Part shown: positions 56,844 through 64,000 of the stretch, piece by piece
Layout of the letters: each line of letters begins with the position of its first letter
Numbering within the stretch: position 1 is the stretch's first letter
Assembly (NCBI RefSeq): GCF_006715025.1
Contig: NZ_VFMK01000002.1
Location: forward strand, 11,918-75,917
Direction of reading: 5' to 3'
Length of the DNA: 64,000 nucleotides
Origin: Serratia fonticola
Lineage (GTDB): Bacteria > Pseudomonadota > Gammaproteobacteria > Enterobacterales > Enterobacteriaceae
The notes under the pieces: model-generated
The model's input: only the letters and a program-made list of their open reading frames with translations
Told to the model about the DNA's origin: nothing
The model's database searches: none
Position numbers and translations under genes: made by a program

Positions 56844-58772
56844 ATGCTCGCAGTCGTGGCAGAAAGGCGTCGTGATGGTAAGTCCAGCTTCGTACAACTC
56901 GTCTCTTACACCATCCTGCGTGATGATGTTGAGATGAGCGAAACGCTGTCACCAGAGCGTCCTTTTGTTCGCAAGTCACGGTCAGAAGATAAAATCTTTA
57001 ATGACCTGGTTGGATACGCGACACGTAACGCACTGCCTGATTCACAGGATGTTATCGCAACGTTCCCGGACGGACGTCAGCAGGTGCGTTGCGATAAAGT
57101 CATTTGTGAGACCAACTGCTTCTCTCTCGCCACTGCCTCCACTGAAATGGACATGGTGGCCGTACAAAACACCCGCTGCAATGACCCGGTTTACCATGCC
57201 ATCCTGTCATGGCCAGAATCTGAAAGGCCTACGCCAGATCAGATTTTTGATTCGGCCAGACATTGCCTTAAGCGCCTTGGTATGGAGGGGCATCAGTATG
57301 TGTTTGCTATCCACGACGATACCGATAATCTGCATTGCCACCTGACCGTTAATCGTATCAATCCGGTGAGCTATAAGGCTGCTTCACTGTATAACGATCG
57401 CTTTACTCTTGACCGCTGCTGCCGTGAACTGGAGCTTAAGAACGGCTGGAAGCACGACAATGGTCCTTACATGGTGAACAATTCTGGCGCGATTGTTCGT
57501 CGCCAGAAATTTTATAAATCTGCCCCTGCAGCTGCGCGCCAGCTGGAGCATTTTGGTGACAAGGAGAGTCTGTTTTCGTATGCGGTGGATAACTGTCGGG
57601 ATAAGATGGATGCGTTGTTTCTTGGTGAGAGCTATGACTGGGATGGGGTGCATGACATTCTGATTGCGGCCGGACTTGAGTTGCGCAAGAAGGGTGAAGG
57701 ACTCGCGATTTACGACGTCGCCGATGATGAACAGGCACCGATTAAAGCCAGTGATCTTCACCCAGAACTGACGCTGAGTTGTCAGCAGGAACTGATTGGT
57801 GCCTTTACCCACGCGTCCGTTGTCCGTGAGGTGAGCCGGGAAGGAAGAGATGTTCTTCTCAGTGCTGTGGATATTGAATCCCAATACGATAACCGTCTTC
57901 ACCGTCGTGACAAGGGGGCTAGAACTGAGCGTCGTAATGCCCGTGCGGAGGCCCGTCAGGATCTGATTGCACGCTACAAAGCATACAAGACCAGTTTTGT
58001 ACGTCCGGGGATTTCAGCGGATGCTGCCAGAACGCGTTTCCGCGAACTGGCGGCCGGCTATCGTATTCGCAAGAATAATGTTCGCATGACAGAACGCGAT
58101 CCTCTTCTGCGTAAACTGATGTTCCGTGCGCTGGAAGTCGAGAAGATGAAGGATATGGCCGCACTGCGTCTCCAGATCAGAGATGAGAGGAAGGCGCTCA
58201 AAGAGATGCCGGGCTCCCGACCATTGTCGTATCGCGCCTGGGTGGAAGTGCAGGCTACCGATAATGACGCAGCAGCCATCTCTCAGTTGCGCGGTTGGGC
58301 TTATCGCGAGAAGCGTAAGAACCGGACGGTGGCCATCTCTGACAATATCATTCTCCACTCAGTGGCTGATGATATTCGTCCGTCGCAGATTCGTGGTTAC
58401 GATACGAGTGTGAATCGTGATGGTGCTGTGGTGTATTCATCCGGTGGTAAGCCGGTGCTGCTCGATCGTGGTTTGTATATAGAGGTTGCTGATGCGCCGG
58501 CTGAGAAGGGTAAAAATCTGGCGATGGCATTGCACATCACCGGAGAGAAAAGCGGGGAGACAGTTGAAGTCAGGGGAGATAAAGCGTTTGTGCAGAATAC
58601 CATTCAATACATTCCGCACTTCAATGCGTCATCCGGTAAAACTGTACCTCTGACACATCCAGTGCAGCGCCAGCAGGCGGGTTACACGGATATGAATCGA
58701 CCTGATTCTGACACCAGTGCCAGTAAAAATAATATGCAACCTCAGGTATCACCAAAAATCGAGCGACCCTGA
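56844..58772 (+). CDS. nikB: MOBP-family relaxase (NikB/TraI-like)
   Basis: 642-residue conjugative relaxase. Motif I around KSSFVQLVSYTILRDD offers the catalytic Tyr (residue 22), and motif III IHDDTDNLHCHLTVNRINP (from about residue 156) carries the metal-binding His triad. The C-terminal half is basic and helical with LPD-like alpha/beta segments and would contact the coupling protein. GAGG precedes the ATG. It nicks the minus strand at oriT and pilots it through TrbC. It is shorter than R64 NikB (about 900 residues), nearer to IncL/M-type relaxases. Confidence 0.9.
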   Translation: MLAVVAERRRDGKSSFVQLVSYTILRDDVEMSETLSPERPFVRKSRSEDKIFNDLVGYATRNALPDSQDVIATFPDGRQQVRCDKVICETNCFSLATASTEMDMVAVQNTRCNDPVYHAILSWPESERPTPDQIFDSARHCLKRLGMEGHQYVFAIHDDTDNLHCHLTVNRINPVSYKAASLYNDRFTLDRCCRELELKNGWKHDNGPYMVNNSGAIVRRQKFYKSAPAAARQLEHFGDKESLFSYAVDNCRDKMDALFLGESYDWDGVHDILIAAGLELRKKGEGLAIYDVADDEQAPIKASDLHPELTLSCQQELIGAFTHASVVREVSREGRDVLLSAVDIESQYDNRLHRRDKGARTERRNARAEARQDLIARYKAYKTSFVRPGISADAARTRFRELAAGYRIRKNNVRMTERDPLLRKLMFRALEVEKMKDMAALRLQIRDERKALKEMPGSRPLSYRAWVEVQATDNDAAAISQLRGWAYREKRKNRTVAISDNIILHSVADDIRPSQIRGYDTSVNRDGAVVYSSGGKPVLLDRGLYIEVADAPAEKGKNLAMALHITGEKSGETVEVRGDKAFVQNTIQYIPHFNASSGKTVPLTHPVQRQQAGYTDMNRPDSDTSASKNNMQPQVSPKIERP

Positions 58773-58786
58773 AACCGGAGGATCCA

Positions 58787-59311
58787 ATGGAGTTGTTTCA
58801 TGGCTCACGTGCGCGCTTTACCCAGTTTGACACCTCTTTTAAGGGAACGGGAGAAGCTGGTTCGATTGATGCTATCTGGTTCACCAATAACTATGCCGGT
58901 GCTCGCAATCATGCCCGTTACAAATGTCGTAATGAGGGCACTCCACTCGTATATCGCTGTAGCCTGTCTGCAAATGCACTGCTGGCCGATCAGAGTAAAC
59001 CTCTAAGCGAGCAGCCCCGCGTCGCCGAACTGTTACTTCGCCATCTTCCTGTAGGAATCAGTTCATCGCTTTCGCATGGAAGGGACTGGCACGGATTAGT
59101 GCAACCTTATTACAAGAAAATGAGGGGTAAAACGTACTATCTCGGTAATCAGGGTGTGACTTCTGAATATGCGATTGAGCTTTACAGAGCTTGCGGACTT
59201 CACGGCGTTTATGACTGGGAGGGTGCCTGGACCGATTCATATCTTCACGGCCCCTCAATCATTATCTTCGATCTTTCTGTACTGGAAGATCTGACATGCT
59301 GTGACGCCTGA
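58787..59311 (+). CDS. ADP-ribosyltransferase-like protein (ART-PolyVal type)
   Basis: 174-residue protein whose start LFHGSRARFTQFDTSFKGTG and EAGSIDAIWFTNNYAGARNH match the N-terminal pattern of the polyvalent-protein ARTs (xHGSxxxFxxFDxxxxGTGE, then a FTxxxxxAxxxA turn). A C-terminal EYAIELYRACGLHGVYDWEG may hold the catalytic Glu. GGAGG is six bases upstream, and the gene lies 14 bases behind the relaxase. Related domains are injected with DNA by phages and conjugative elements to modify recipient proteins. The target is unknown; the catalytic assignment is by eye. Confidence 0.65.
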   Translation: MELFHGSRARFTQFDTSFKGTGEAGSIDAIWFTNNYAGARNHARYKCRNEGTPLVYRCSLSANALLADQSKPLSEQPRVAELLLRHLPVGISSSLSHGRDWHGLVQPYYKKMRGKTYYLGNQGVTSEYAIELYRACGLHGVYDWEGAWTDSYLHGPSIIIFDLSVLEDLTCCDA

Positions 59312-59353
59312 ATCGAGAACCTGAACTTACCGATTCAGCTTGCCTCAGAAACC

Positions 59354-59380
59354 AAAAAACCGCCATGAGGGCGGTTTTTT
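59354..59380. terminator. Bidirectional intrinsic terminator
   Basis: AAAAAACCGCC-ATGAG-GGCGGTTTTTT, a perfect 11-bp inverted repeat with A and T runs, between the convergent ART-like gene and nuc. Confidence 0.9.
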
Positions 59381-59531
59381 GGTATAGCGTATTAACGCAT
59401 TTATTTGAATGACTCTCTGCCCATTAGGACTTCACCTGACTGAATGAGTGAGCGTCGCCTTACTGCTCCTGGAAGCAGCTGTAAGGTGTAGGGTGATAAT
59501 TCAAGTAGGGAGAAAAACGGATTGTAGGACG

Positions 59532-60050
59532 TTAATCAGTCCCTTCACTCCAGAGGCGATTAAATTCCTCCTGATAGGCCCGCGCTGTAGACGGTTCATT
59601 CCAGATGACGACTGTGTTTTCAGCATTGCGTTTAACTGCGCTGAACGTGTAGTTAAACGAGCCTGTCTGAGTTGTCACTCCGTCAATCACCATAAATTTG
59701 TTGTGCTGGATAGCATAACGATCGTTCAGACGAATAGGGATGCCTTTATGCTTCAACCAGGTGACAGCAGAATATCGGCCGCCATTGTCTTTTGCATCCG
59801 CGACCACCCGAACTCTGATACCACGCTGGTTGGCGTTATCCAGTGCGATAGCCACGGGTTTGCTGGTAAAGCTGTATGCAGCAACGTCGATGCTTTGCCT
59901 GGCGCTATTAATTGCAGTCAGTATGTTTTCGACGGCGCTTCCGCCGGGAGAAAAACCAGTGGTTATTCTTACCTCAGATGCGATCGATGACAGAGGAAGA
60001 AGCAAAATCGTCAGTAAAAGCGTCAGGCGCGAAGTTCTGGTGCCAGTCAT
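59532..60050 (-). CDS. nuc: Nuc-type phospholipase-D-fold endonuclease
   Basis: 172-residue exported nuclease of the PLD superfamily, like Nuc of pKM101/R64. A signal peptide (LTLLLTILLLPLSSIASE) is followed by a single HKD motif IQHNKFMVIDG with the GSFNYTFSA block, so it should work as a dimer in the periplasm. ATG 60050 with GGAG nine bases upstream is chosen; the gene overlaps the end of trbC by 77 bases. Its role in transfer is not established. Confidence 0.88.
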   Translation of the reverse strand: MTGTRTSRLTLLLTILLLPLSSIASEVRITTGFSPGGSAVENILTAINSARQSIDVAAYSFTSKPVAIALDNANQRGIRVRVVADAKDNGGRYSAVTWLKHKGIPIRLNDRYAIQHNKFMVIDGVTTQTGSFNYTFSAVKRNAENTVVIWNEPSTARAYQEEFNRLWSEGTD

Positions 60051-62301
60051 AGGTGCTGTTCTCCGTGTAGTGGGTTTGTTCGGGGAATGAGGGGGCCGCT
60101 GGCTGGAAGAAATTTTCCGCTGGTGATGGTTGTGCCGGTGGGGTGCTGTATCCGGTATTGTTCTGGTGTGCCTCTTCAATACGCTTCTTCGAGATGCGTA
60201 TATTTTCGCGGTCCTTCAGCCAGCGGTATTTTCCCTTGTTCTTCTCAAGAGCGTTAACGGCTGCTTCAAACAGCAGAACGCCGCGTTCATCATCGCTGTA
60301 ATCCACATCGGTACGGCTATCCAGATCGCTGGCCAGTTGTGTGATGGCCAGAAGTGTCTGATCCTCGATACGGGCATGAAGGTGGCCGTGATACTCTTCC
60401 GGACTGGTCGAGTGGCAGATGTCCAGAATCTGGCTGACCCGTTCCTGGGATACCGGACGCCGGCGTTCGGCTGCCGGTACTTCACGGCAAAGGTCACTGA
60501 AATCCGGGCGGCGGATGGGGACGTAACGGTTGATCTTGACGTCCAGTTTCGAAATCTTCTCGCTATCCGGGATGTAGATGGAGTTGCTGCGGACCAACTG
60601 GTCCTCAAAGACGATGATACCCTCACCTTCTTTCAGTGACTTGAGCTCATCAAGCTGGATGTTGTCCTTATCGCGGACCTCCACACGGTCAACGTCCTGA
60701 TAGCTCCCCATACTGGTTCGTTCCATGGAGCGCTGCTCAGCATACTGACCAGTACCACCGACCGCACGGATCATCTTCAGGGTGTCTTCCGTATCCTCCG
60801 TTTTCATGAACTGTTTGGTACCGAGGTTGGCGTTCACGGAATGCACTTCTTTCCCATGTTTCAGCATGGCCTGCAGGTCCTGGCCAAGGATAACCAGCAT
60901 GTAACGCAGGCTTCGCATCTGGGCAGCCAGTTTCTCCAGACCAGGTGCGAAGTAGTAGCCGACTTCGTCACAGAGGAGCATAAACGGAAACTTACTGGCG
61001 AACTTCTTCACGGTCAGAGTGTGTTCCGGTGAGCCATCAATCTTGTTACCCAGATCTTTGGCGATGTTCATCCTGATGTCTGAGATATAGAGCTTACCCA
61101 GTGTGGCGGCCTCGTTATCGGAAAGCTCAAGAGCCGGGATGAGGACAACCAGCGTGCGATCGTTGTGCAGGATGTCCTGCATATCGATGTCTCCGCCGTT
61201 TTTGGGAAAGACGTGGCCATAGGTATCGTTAAACATGCTGAGCATGCGGGTGAACTGCTGGATGAGGTATCCGTGTTGGTCGAGGGCACCCTGAGACCAT
61301 TCTCCCGGACGGTTGATCAGGTTCATATCAAAGCCGGCGAGGTTGGCCAGATAGTTTTCCATCGGCTTGTAGCCTTCCACGTGCCAGCCTTGTTCCAGCG
61401 CTTCACGGTAGAGCCCCACAAACTTAACTAGCGGGAGATAGGACTGAATGACGTCCTGCGTCAGCAGAATGTTGTCCCTGGCCCGTTTGTAGCACAGGGC
61501 GTAAATCAGCGCGTTCATCATGGCACGCGCTTTGTCTTTCCACCCTTCATCGCTACCGTTTCCCGCCGGTTGTAAAGACTCCATCAACTGGGTGATGAAG
61601 GTCGGACTCCCGTAAGCGAAAGGATTGGTGCCGTTCGACTGCGGTCGGGACTTATCACCGAGTAACAACTTTTTGAACTTGTCATCGCTACCGGTAATGA
61701 AATTCAGGACGTGCCAGTCGTCTTCCTGACCGAAGCGTCTGGCCATCGACCAGGTGGCGACAGCGAGGTCTATCTGTGCCTTACCGTCAGAGATACAGCA
61801 ACCGCGTGCCCAGCACAGAGAATTGAGGTACATGCTGTATAGAGTTTCAGTTTTCCCGCCGCCGGTGGTGGCCATAATTTGCATATGGCGTAGGGCGTCA
61901 GAGGTTTGTAGCCACAGCTCCCTGCCTCTGTCCTGCTTGCGTGCTGTCCCCAGGCATAGCGTCCCCTCTGATTTTCCCCGGACAATTTTAGGGAGGTTCA
62001 GATTGAGCAGTGGAATGTTCCAACTGAGCTCACGTTCCGTCGAGAGGTCCAGTCCTCCAACATCCATCGGTATCCGCAATGGTAAGCGAAAGCGCTGATC
62101 GCTAAATGCGACCAGCAGGATAGTACCTAGTGGCAGGGATAGCAGCAGTGTAGCAGGCCAAATGGCGCCGGCCAGAAGAGAAAACACCAGTAGTAGTTGT
62201 ACGGTAGCCGGCGCCAGGAGTATGCGCTCAGCCTGTTGGCCGTGGACCAACCGGCTTATTCGCCAGCTGTCCACAGGACCGTGTCGTCCTTTCAAATCCA
62301 T
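59974..62301 (-). CDS. trbC: TrbC/DotL-like type IV coupling protein
   Basis: 775-residue VirD4-family coupling ATPase (the DotL counterpart). Two N-terminal membrane helices lie at about residues 27-62. Walker A is MATTGGGKTETLYS (about 149-162), and Walker B lies in FPFMLLCDEVGYYFAPGLE. The C-terminal roughly 200 residues form a variable tail for substrate adaptors, ending in a Pro/Gln-rich stretch. GGAGG precedes the ATG. It delivers the relaxase-DNA complex to the Dot-like channel. Confidence 0.92.
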   Translation of the reverse strand: MDLKGRHGPVDSWRISRLVHGQQAERILLAPATVQLLLVFSLLAGAIWPATLLLSLPLGTILLVAFSDQRFRLPLRIPMDVGGLDLSTERELSWNIPLLNLNLPKIVRGKSEGTLCLGTARKQDRGRELWLQTSDALRHMQIMATTGGGKTETLYSMYLNSLCWARGCCISDGKAQIDLAVATWSMARRFGQEDDWHVLNFITGSDDKFKKLLLGDKSRPQSNGTNPFAYGSPTFITQLMESLQPAGNGSDEGWKDKARAMMNALIYALCYKRARDNILLTQDVIQSYLPLVKFVGLYREALEQGWHVEGYKPMENYLANLAGFDMNLINRPGEWSQGALDQHGYLIQQFTRMLSMFNDTYGHVFPKNGGDIDMQDILHNDRTLVVLIPALELSDNEAATLGKLYISDIRMNIAKDLGNKIDGSPEHTLTVKKFASKFPFMLLCDEVGYYFAPGLEKLAAQMRSLRYMLVILGQDLQAMLKHGKEVHSVNANLGTKQFMKTEDTEDTLKMIRAVGGTGQYAEQRSMERTSMGSYQDVDRVEVRDKDNIQLDELKSLKEGEGIIVFEDQLVRSNSIYIPDSEKISKLDVKINRYVPIRRPDFSDLCREVPAAERRRPVSQERVSQILDICHSTSPEEYHGHLHARIEDQTLLAITQLASDLDSRTDVDYSDDERGVLLFEAAVNALEKNKGKYRWLKDRENIRISKKRIEEAHQNNTGYSTPPAQPSPAENFFQPAAPSFPEQTHYTENSTYDWHQNFAPDAFTDDFASSSVIDRI

Positions 62302-62311
62302 GAAGGCCTCC

Positions 62312-63355
62312 TTACTTGCGGGTATTGAGGAATGACTTCAGTGCCGCATCGCTAGCCATGGCCTGCAGTGGGATCATTCTGCCGTCATCACTGATGACAG
62401 TCGGGGTACCAGGCATGCGGTACAGCTCAAATGCCAGGTCATTACGCGCCAGCGCCAGTTTGCCAGCATCGCAAGCGGCCGGAGCAACGTCAGTTTTAGC
62501 TTTGTCTGTCAAGTTGAGCATGCCTGCACCGGTGTCATTCAGGACCTTCCACATTTGTGCGCGCTTCTCAGGTGAGGAGCAAAGTAGGGGGACCACTTCG
62601 TCTGCAGTGCGGGTTTTGCCAATCAGCGTCACCGGAAAAATCTCCACGTTGTAGTCTTCTGCCAAAGCCTGGACGGTTGGTTCAAAGATGCGGCAGTTTG
62701 GGCATTCCGGATCAAGAAAGATGTAAAGCGAGCGTTCATGGCCAGAGGACAAGCGAATAGTGAATTCCTGCTTTGCTGCACCATTTTTGAGTCGTTCTGC
62801 GAGCAGAGCCCGAGCCTCAGCGGCTGCTTCCTGAGAGAGGGCATAATTGCTGTTCTGAACCTGCGGGGCCTGCTGTACAGGTACTTCCGGGGTTACTGCA
62901 GCTGCTGCAGGCTGAGCTTGTGATATCACAGGAACGGAAGCGGTCTGCGCGGCGGGGACTGGCATCTTTACCGATCCGCTGAGCTGCGGCGCCAGCCAGG
63001 CTGCTGCAAGGACAAGGCACAGGACTCCAGGGGCGAACCATTTCCACTTCGATGTTAAGACAGAGGGGGCTTTCCGGACCGGGTTGGTGGTCATGGCCAT
63101 GCGTGTGAGCACATCGGCCGTGGTGTTCATAATCAGGCTGGCGAGCTCCTGGTCTTCCGTCGAGAAAAGACGGGCAAAACCATTATTGCTCTGGCGCATC
63201 CAGATAACGTATTGCCCGGCATCCTGCTCCAGGGTGAGCTGATAGCGCTCGGCGGTCGGCATATTCAGACAAAAGAGGCTACTGTCGTTAAGACGGACCT
63301 GCAGGTGCTGGTCGTAGATTTCGGTGCTGATATTGAAAATGGTTTGCTCTGACAT
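62312..63355 (-). CDS. trbB: TrbB-like thioredoxin-fold disulfide isomerase
   Basis: 347-residue membrane-anchored protein. A cytoplasmic N-terminal domain of about 100 residues, one helix near 105-125 (WFAPGVLCLVLAAAWLAPQL), a Pro/Ala/Gln linker, and a periplasmic DsbC/thioredoxin domain with active site DPECPNCRIFEP and the cis-Pro loop GTPTVISDDG. It probably folds the Cys-containing Tra proteins. It lies ten bases upstream of trbC and three bases after trbA. Confidence 0.9.
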   Translation of the reverse strand: MSEQTIFNISTEIYDQHLQVRLNDSSLFCLNMPTAERYQLTLEQDAGQYVIWMRQSNNGFARLFSTEDQELASLIMNTTADVLTRMAMTTNPVRKAPSVLTSKWKWFAPGVLCLVLAAAWLAPQLSGSVKMPVPAAQTASVPVISQAQPAAAAVTPEVPVQQAPQVQNSNYALSQEAAAEARALLAERLKNGAAKQEFTIRLSSGHERSLYIFLDPECPNCRIFEPTVQALAEDYNVEIFPVTLIGKTRTADEVVPLLCSSPEKRAQMWKVLNDTGAGMLNLTDKAKTDVAPAACDAGKLALARNDLAFELYRMPGTPTVISDDGRMIPLQAMASDAALKSFLNTRK

Positions 63356-63358
63356 GGG

Positions 63359-64000
63359 TTATCTCATTTTTGGGCGAAAGGAATGGGTGTGGCGGTGTGC
63401 GTGAGGTTCTTCTGTATGGCCTACTGCCCGGTCGGCATCGTCATCATCAACGTCGTCCTCCTCTTCAACAGGGGAGCGAACCGTTCCTGGCTTGTCGTCA
63501 ACGACAGCCCCGATGCTCCGCAAATCGGCCTCCAGACCATCCAGGGCGAGGCTCATGATGGGGTGGCTCAGGCGAACCCGGTAACGTGCTGCCAGTGTTT
63601 CCCAATGGGCCTGGCTGACGATGCCGGCAGCTTCCACAAATGGCCAGGGGCGACCGGTAGACGCCAAGGTGTACCAGAGTGGGCGGTCGAGACCTTTCAA
63701 CCAGCGGAAGCGGCGAATAGGTAAGTGCAGATCGTTGTCATGCAGCGCCGAGATGGCAGTACGGATATAGCCGTACTGTCTGATGAAGTTCCGGGCCTGC
63801 TCTGTGGCAATCACTTTTTTGAATGCGCCGTTGGCCAGTGTCAGATTCGGGTAGCCGATTTTGTTCCGGTACCGGCGGTCTGCTTTCAGCGTGGAACGGT
63901 TGAGCGCATCCAGCAATGCTTCGGCGTCTTTACGCTTGTCCATGAAGTGTTGCAAACCGAAGATGGCGAACATTGCCCGTTCATGGTCATTGAAGGCACT
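63359..64000 (-). CDS. trbA: TrbA/DotM-like protein (5' end outside window)
   Basis: C-terminal 213 residues of the TrbA (DotM/IcmP) coupling-complex protein. The frame continues past the apparent Met at 63973 to the window edge (SAFNDHERAMFAIFGLQHFM), so the true start lies beyond. The conserved region WYTLASTGRPWPFVEAAGIV is typical of DotM. The C-terminus is a low-complexity Glu/Asp then His/Arg tail. It works with TrbC as in DotL-DotM. Confidence 0.87.
   Translation of the reverse strand, partial: SAFNDHERAMFAIFGLQHFMDKRKDAEALLDALNRSTLKADRRYRNKIGYPNLTLANGAFKKVIATEQARNFIRQYGYIRTAISALHDNDLHLPIRRFRWLKGLDRPLWYTLASTGRPWPFVEAAGIVSQAHWETLAARYRVRLSHPIMSLALDGLEADLRSIGAVVDDKPGTVRSPVEEEDDVDDDDADRAVGHTEEPHAHRHTHSFRPKMR

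Overview
This window is part of a large, probably fused, conjugative plasmid of an enterobacterial host. It carries a Dot/Icm-like (I-type) conjugation apparatus in the gene order known from IncI plasmids such as R64, a type IVb thin-pilus operon, plasmid SOS polymerase genes, two replication initiators and two partition systems. The host genus cannot be fixed from sequence alone. A plasmid-borne T6SS module and the overall gene set would suit Serratia, Yersinia, Rahnella, Pectobacterium or relatives, but that is inference. No rRNA, tRNA, IS element or CRISPR array was seen.

Layout. 1-9.4 kb (minus strand): traO(partial)-traN-traM-traL-sog-like primase-traK-traJ-traI-traH, the core complex, ATPase and primase. 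9.5-10.5 kb: an AT-rich acyltransferase gene closed by a terminator. 10.6-21.5 kb: pilV-U-T-S-R-Q-P-O-N-(27-codon ORF)-M-L, with a single fixed pilV tail and no shufflon recombinase. 21.5-23.2 kb: traC-like gene and NusG-like traB with a strong terminator between them. 23.2-25.1 kb: XRE, LuxR-type and ribbon-helix-helix regulators plus a 32-codon hydrophobic ORF. 25.3-27.4 kb: replicon 1, a RepA under antisense-RNA, leader-peptide and pseudoknot control, followed by a probable origin. 27.4-32.3 kb: T6SS cargo module vgrG, VRR-NUC effector, DUF3396 immunity, PAAR. 32.5-40.6 kb: accessory island of mostly unrecognised genes, including an overlapping four-gene operon, a HEPN Abi-like protein, a RelB/DinJ-like fusion and a ResD-type resolvase. 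41-44.1 kb: replicon 2, with ParA and an RHH partner, 18 tandem 36-bp iterons, a Rep_3 initiator and an origin with five 22-bp-spaced iterons and DnaA boxes. 44.2-45.9 kb: umuDC with a LexA box. 46-47.9 kb: parM/parR (stbAB) with parC. 48-55.7 kb: the leading region, with an ArdB/KlcA antirestriction gene, a methylase-like gene, DUF932 and DUF5983-like genes. 55.9-59.3 kb: small mob gene, oriT, nikA-like gene, MOBP relaxase and an ADP-ribosyltransferase-like gene. 59.5-64 kb (minus strand): nuc, trbC, trbB and trbA (partial).

How it fits together. The nic-like site next to the oriT inverted repeat lies on the minus strand, so the transferred strand enters the recipient leftwards through 56 to 48 kb. 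Nearly all genes there are on the plus strand, with the incoming strand as template, and five are preceded by the same roughly 44-bp core at a similar distance. This is the geometry expected of single-stranded-DNA promoters that express anti-defence genes at once in the recipient. TrbC couples the relaxase to the TraH-O/TrbA channel, the pilus mediates mating in liquid, and the Sog-like primase primes the incoming strand.

The best candidates for undescribed biology are the four-gene operon at 32.6-34.8 kb, the RelB-like fusion at 37.2-38.2 kb, the ART-like gene behind the relaxase, the pilV-linked acyltransferase and the repeated leading-region promoter cores.
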